DNA from: Verrucomicrobiales bacterium
GTDB taxonomy: Bacteria > Verrucomicrobiota > Verrucomicrobiia > Verrucomicrobiales > V1-33
DNA length: 9,218 nucleotides
Reading direction: 5' to 3'
Assembly (NCBI GenBank): GCA_023253495.1
Contig: JALRGF010000558.1
Coordinates: 1-9,218, forward strand
Shown here: positions 6,667 through 9,218 of the stretch, piece by piece
How positions within the stretch are numbered: the first letter of the stretch is position 1
How the letters are laid out: each line of letters starts with the position of its first letter
Translations under genes and position numbers: made by a program
The notes under the pieces: model-generated
What the model was told of the DNA's origin: nothing
What the model saw: only the letters and a program-made list of their open reading frames with translations
Databases searched by the model: none

Positions 6667-6702
6667 ATCCTACTTGACCAGTAGGGATACATTCGGTAGA
6701 GG
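6667..6702 (+). promoter_or_regulatory. putative promoter with overlapping inverted repeat upstream of the transporter gene
   Basis: TTGACC (6674-6679) is followed after 17 bases by TAGAGG (6697-6702), a good -35 but a poor -10 (3 of 6). A perfect inverted repeat CCTACT-TGACC-AGTAGG (6669-6685) covers the -35. It extends to ATCC...GGGAT if one extra base is allowed, and could be an operator. The element faces right, away from the minus-strand promoter at 6596-6624. It would leave a leader of over 100 bases before the ATG at 6827. That leader contains a 12-base palindrome, CCGGGGCCCCGG, at 6776-6787. Confidence 0.35.
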
Positions 6703-6826
6703 CATCCTGCATGCCCGCGTCGCCCTCGCCGAGCCATTCTCCACGCGCCCTCCCGCCCCGTCGGAGAGACCGCTGCCGGGGCCCCGGTAAAACGACCCGC
6801 TGTTCCCCGAATTTCCGTACCGCCTG

Positions 6827-8668
6827 ATGCCTCCGGACCAGATCTTCGTCTGCCTCCTGGTGCTGGTCACCGTGGCGATGTTTGTATGGGAGAAATTCCC
6901 TCCGGACGTGGTGGCGATGACGTCTCTTTTCCTGCTGCTGGTCGTGCCTTTTGACGGCCACCCGGTTCTGATGCCCGAGGGCAAACTGGCCCAGACCTCG
7001 GTCCTCGGAGGGATTTTCGGCAACAATGCGATCCTGACGGTGAGCTTCATGTTCATCGTGGGGGCGGCGGTCGAGCGCACCGGCCTGGTCGAGGCTTTCG
7101 GTCACCGCTTCGAGCGCGTTGCCGGCGGCGGCGGACGCCGCACGCTGCTGGCACTCGGGGTGCTGGCCATCGCCGCCAGCGCCTTTCTCAACAATACCAC
7201 GGTGGTCGTCGTCTTCATGCCGATGGTCCTCGGGCTGTGCCGGCGCCAGCGGCTGATGCCCTCACGCTACCTCATGCCGCTGTCGTATTTCGGGATCGCC
7301 GGGGGCATGTGCACGATGATCGGCACCAGCACCAACCTGGTGGCCAACGGCATCGTCCAGCAGAAGGGACTGGATGGGTTTTCCATGTTTGAAATCACGC
7401 CGCTCGGACTGGTGCTGGCCGCCGGAGTGCTCGGCTTCCTGCTTCTATTTGGTGACCGTCTGCTGCCCGAACGGCCGAGTCTGGCGATGCTCATCGACAG
7501 CGCCGGGGCCAATGATTTCCTGCTGGCGGCCATCGTCGGATCCGACTCCGCCCTGGTGGACCGGCGCCTCGCCGAATCGCCGCTGGCCACCATGAAAAAC
7601 CTGCGCCTCATCGAAGTCCGGCGCAGCGGCAACCGCGTGGAAACCCCGATCGACGAACTCGTTTTCGAGGCCGGCGACCGCGTGATCCTCAAGTGCCACC
7701 TGTCCGGAGGCAACGGCAAGCCGGATGTGCCGGCGCTGGAGAAGGCGATGAAGGACGACCTCGGGCTGAGCTTCGTGCACACCGAAAAAGCCATGCTCAT
7801 GGAGGGCATGATCGGCCCGCATTCGAGCCTGGTCGGGCACAGCCTGGTCGACCTGAATTTCCGCCAGCAGCATGGTGTGCTCATCGTGGCGCTGCACCGG
7901 GAAGGGGAGAACCAGCGGGAAAATTTCCACCACCTGAAGCTGGAAATCGGCGACACCCTGTTGCTGGAGGGCTCGAAGGAGCGGCTGACCGACCTGTTTG
8001 CCGGAGACGACCTGATCAACCTGAGCCACGCCACCCCTGCTGCCACCGCGCCGGAGGGGGCGGACGCCTACCGTTCGGACCGGTCGTGGGTCGCCCTGCT
8101 TGCCCTCGTTCTGGTGGTCGTACTCGGGGCCATCGACCGCGTTCCCTTCGAGTGGGTGGCGCTCGGGGCGGCCCTCATGGTGGTGCTGGGCGGTTGCCTG
8201 CAGCGGGAGGAAATCTACCAGGCCATCGAGTGGCGCGTCATCGTCATGATCCTCGGCACGCTCGGCCTGGGGGTCGCCATGGACCGGACCGGCGCCGCCC
8301 GGACCATCGTCCAGGGACTGATCTCGGTGGTCGGACACTGGGACCGAACCCTCATTCTTTCCGCCGTCCTCCTGCTCAGCATCATCCTCACCGAACTGCT
8401 CAGCAACAACGCCGTCGCCGGCCTGCTCACCCCGCTCGCCATCCAGCTCGGCACCGACCTCGGCTGCGACCCCCGGCCGTTTATCGTCGCCGTGATGGCC
8501 GGTGCCAGCATCGGATTCGCCATTCCGACCGGCTACCAGACGCACCTGCTCGTCTACAGCGCGGGCGGGTACCGGTTCAGCGACTTCTTCCGCATCGGAC
8601 TGCTCATGGACCTGCTCTGCTGGATCCTCGGATCGCTGGCCATCCCCTTGATCTGGCCGTTCCGCTGA
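6827..8668 (+). CDS. SLC13 (DASS) family membrane transporter with two RCK_C/TrkA-C domains
   Basis: This 613-residue inner-membrane protein belongs to the divalent anion:sodium symporter group (SAC1/SLT-like sulfate permeases and relatives). It has two halves of membrane helices around a cytosolic insert. The N-terminal half (about 5-210) has WEKFPPDVVAM (21-31), FLNNTTVVVVFMP (120-132) and the substrate-site-like GTSTNLV (166-172). Two RCK_C domains follow (about 222-293 and 322-398), each with a short ligand-sensing beta fold ending in GDRVILK or GDTLLLEG. The C-terminal half (420-613) has ELLSNNAVAGLLTP (523-536) and PTGYQTHLLVY-GGYRFSDF (567-587). The paired NN and T-N/QT hairpin motifs are the inverted-repeat substrate and sodium sites of this family. 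In many relatives the second hairpin reads GYQTN, whereas here it is GYQTH (His573). Length and domain order are normal. The ATG at 6827 lacks a Shine-Dalgarno sequence, but the frame has a stop shortly upstream (about 6788) and no better start. The substrate (sulfate, another oxyanion or dicarboxylate) cannot be told, and no sulfate-assimilation gene is adjacent. Confidence 0.93.
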   Translation: MPPDQIFVCLLVLVTVAMFVWEKFPPDVVAMTSLFLLLVVPFDGHPVLMPEGKLAQTSVLGGIFGNNAILTVSFMFIVGAAVERTGLVEAFGHRFERVAGGGGRRTLLALGVLAIAASAFLNNTTVVVVFMPMVLGLCRRQRLMPSRYLMPLSYFGIAGGMCTMIGTSTNLVANGIVQQKGLDGFSMFEITPLGLVLAAGVLGFLLLFGDRLLPERPSLAMLIDSAGANDFLLAAIVGSDSALVDRRLAESPLATMKNLRLIEVRRSGNRVETPIDELVFEAGDRVILKCHLSGGNGKPDVPALEKAMKDDLGLSFVHTEKAMLMEGMIGPHSSLVGHSLVDLNFRQQHGVLIVALHREGENQRENFHHLKLEIGDTLLLEGSKERLTDLFAGDDLINLSHATPAATAPEGADAYRSDRSWVALLALVLVVVLGAIDRVPFEWVALGAALMVVLGGCLQREEIYQAIEWRVIVMILGTLGLGVAMDRTGAARTIVQGLISVVGHWDRTLILSAVLLLSIILTELLSNNAVAGLLTPLAIQLGTDLGCDPRPFIVAVMAGASIGFAIPTGYQTHLLVYSAGGYRFSDFFRIGLLMDLLCWILGSLAIPLIWPFR

Positions 8669-8703
8669 CCCGGATACGTGCCTGATTTTGATTGTGGAAA
8701 GGC

Positions 8704-8727
8704 GCTCTCCGGATAGGACTGGAGAGC
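8704..8727 (+). terminator. hairpin between the transporter gene and the next gene, no U-tract
   Basis: GCTCTCC (8704-8710) pairs perfectly with GGAGAGC (8721-8727). One G-U and one G-C pair can extend the stem inward to 9 pairs with a 6-base loop. It begins 36 bases after the transporter stop and ends 42 bases before the ATG at 8770. No U-run follows. It could be a terminator or attenuating structure for the transporter gene, or a leader hairpin of the next one. A poor promoter match (TTGATT at 8688-8693) lies just before it. Confidence 0.4.
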
Positions 8728-8769
8728 TCCCTCCGCGCTCCATCACTCCAAAACCTTCCTCCCTGCACC

Positions 8770-9218
8770 ATGAACCGATTGCCTCTTGCCGCCGGGCTCC
8801 AAGCCCTCGTCGTGACCCTTCTCCTCTGCGGTGGCACGCCCCCGGCCCCGGCCCAGGACACCCCGCCGGATGCCCCACCCGGCGGCACTCCGGAGAAAAA
8901 AGAGGATTCGAAGGAGCCGGAAGACGACGGGCCGGCCATCGTCAAAAAGGAAGAGGACACCCGGTTTTCCCTCGACGCCCTGATCGGCGCCGCCGGCCTC
9001 TGGAACATGACACCCGACCAGATCGAAGCCGCCTACAAGAAGGCGGGCTTCCGCTGGCTCTCCAAAACGAGCAAGGAGCGCGGCATGATCCGGCCGACCT
9101 GGATGCTGGTGGAGAAGGAAACAAATTCCGCCTCCGAGGACCCCTCACCCCGTGTCTCGATCGAGGGCCGGGAATCAAGGCTCCGGTTTTTCAACGGCAA
9201 GGTGGAGGCCGAGGAGGT
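8770..9218 (+). CDS. exported protein of unknown function, 5' part only
   Basis: The frame opens at ATG 8770 and runs off the window after 149 full codons with no stop. Residues 1-28 look like a signal peptide: basic MNR, hydrophobic 5-22, and a likely cleavage after APA (28). A Cys at 20 is not in a good lipobox. Next comes a low-complexity Pro/Glu/Lys/Asp linker (29-70). A folded-looking segment starts at about 72 (FSLDALIGAAGLWNMTPDQIEAAYKKAGFRWLS in short pieces), then MIRPTWMLV and a beta-like RVSIEGRESRLRFF. The helix-plus-FRWLS pattern recalls N-terminal segments of verrucomicrobial exported proteins, some of which I associate with C39-like peptidases, but no peptidase domain falls in this window and I do not assign a function. 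It lies 101 bases after the transporter on the same strand with a hairpin between, so co-transcription is uncertain. Confidence 0.8.
   Translation, partial: MNRLPLAAGLQALVVTLLLCGGTPPAPAQDTPPDAPPGGTPEKKEDSKEPEDDGPAIVKKEEDTRFSLDALIGAAGLWNMTPDQIEAAYKKAGFRWLSKTSKERGMIRPTWMLVEKETNSASEDPSPRVSIEGRESRLRFFNGKVEAEE

Noticed and set aside
6776..6787. Perfect 12-base palindrome CCGGGGCCCCGG upstream of the transporter start
   Set aside because: In G+C-rich DNA a pure G/C palindrome of this size is expected by chance. It has no loop for a stable RNA hairpin and no second copy seen.
8704..8730. Possible lipoprotein or promoter assignment around the start of the last gene
   Set aside because: The Cys at residue 20 lacks a lipobox small residue before it, and the TTGATT element has no well-placed -10. 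Neither was called as a feature.
7445..8878. Long minus-strand open frame (477 codons) opposite the transporter gene
   Set aside because: It is low-complexity in Gly, Asp, Gln and Glu with no family resemblance and runs antisense to a certain transporter. It is a composition artefact.

Overview
The window looks like chromosomal DNA of a G+C-rich member of the PVC group, most likely a verrucomicrobium (Opitutaceae-like). This is inferred from the style of the secreted proteins: PA14 and Ig-like modules, an N-terminal module that begins around 'VAYHDHRP', and a C-terminal module running from 'LEWxNGRLQ' to 'SPYTAP' and 'FFR'. No rRNA, tRNA, CRISPR array, transposase or integrase is visible.

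Layout. Positions 155-1159 (+) encode a polysaccharide pyruvyl transferase family enzyme. Its DNA is visibly less G+C-rich than the rest, and it probably ends a polysaccharide gene cluster lying to the left. Two tandem minus-strand genes for secreted proteins follow. In transcription order these are a 361-residue protein (6560 to 5475) and a 1256-residue multidomain protein (5130 to 1360). Across a divergent intergenic region is a plus-strand SLC13/DASS-type membrane transporter with two cytosolic RCK_C (TrkA-C) domains (6827-8668). After a hairpin comes the 5' part of a second plus-strand gene for an exported protein of unknown function (8770 to the window edge).

The main point of interest is the tandem secreted pair. 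The two proteins align without a gap over residues 1-285 (167 of 229 identical over 57-285 by hand count) and again over their last 58 residues (37 of 58 identical). The smaller protein is in effect the larger one without about 900 central residues, which hold two PA14 copies, four Ig-like modules and a beta-rich ligand-binding-like module. Each gene also has a similar promoter-like element (TTGAC, then a TGG(A/G)AT hexamer) at nearly the same distance from its ATG. This suggests the duplication included the promoter, and it fixes the start of the large gene at 5130 rather than at the upstream ATG at 5217.

No metabolic pathway links the genes. The secreted pair probably acts outside the cytoplasmic membrane in binding or adhesion, since no catalytic domain is seen. 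The transporter and the exported protein form a separate rightward group. Functional assignments come from reading the protein sequences by eye, without database searches.
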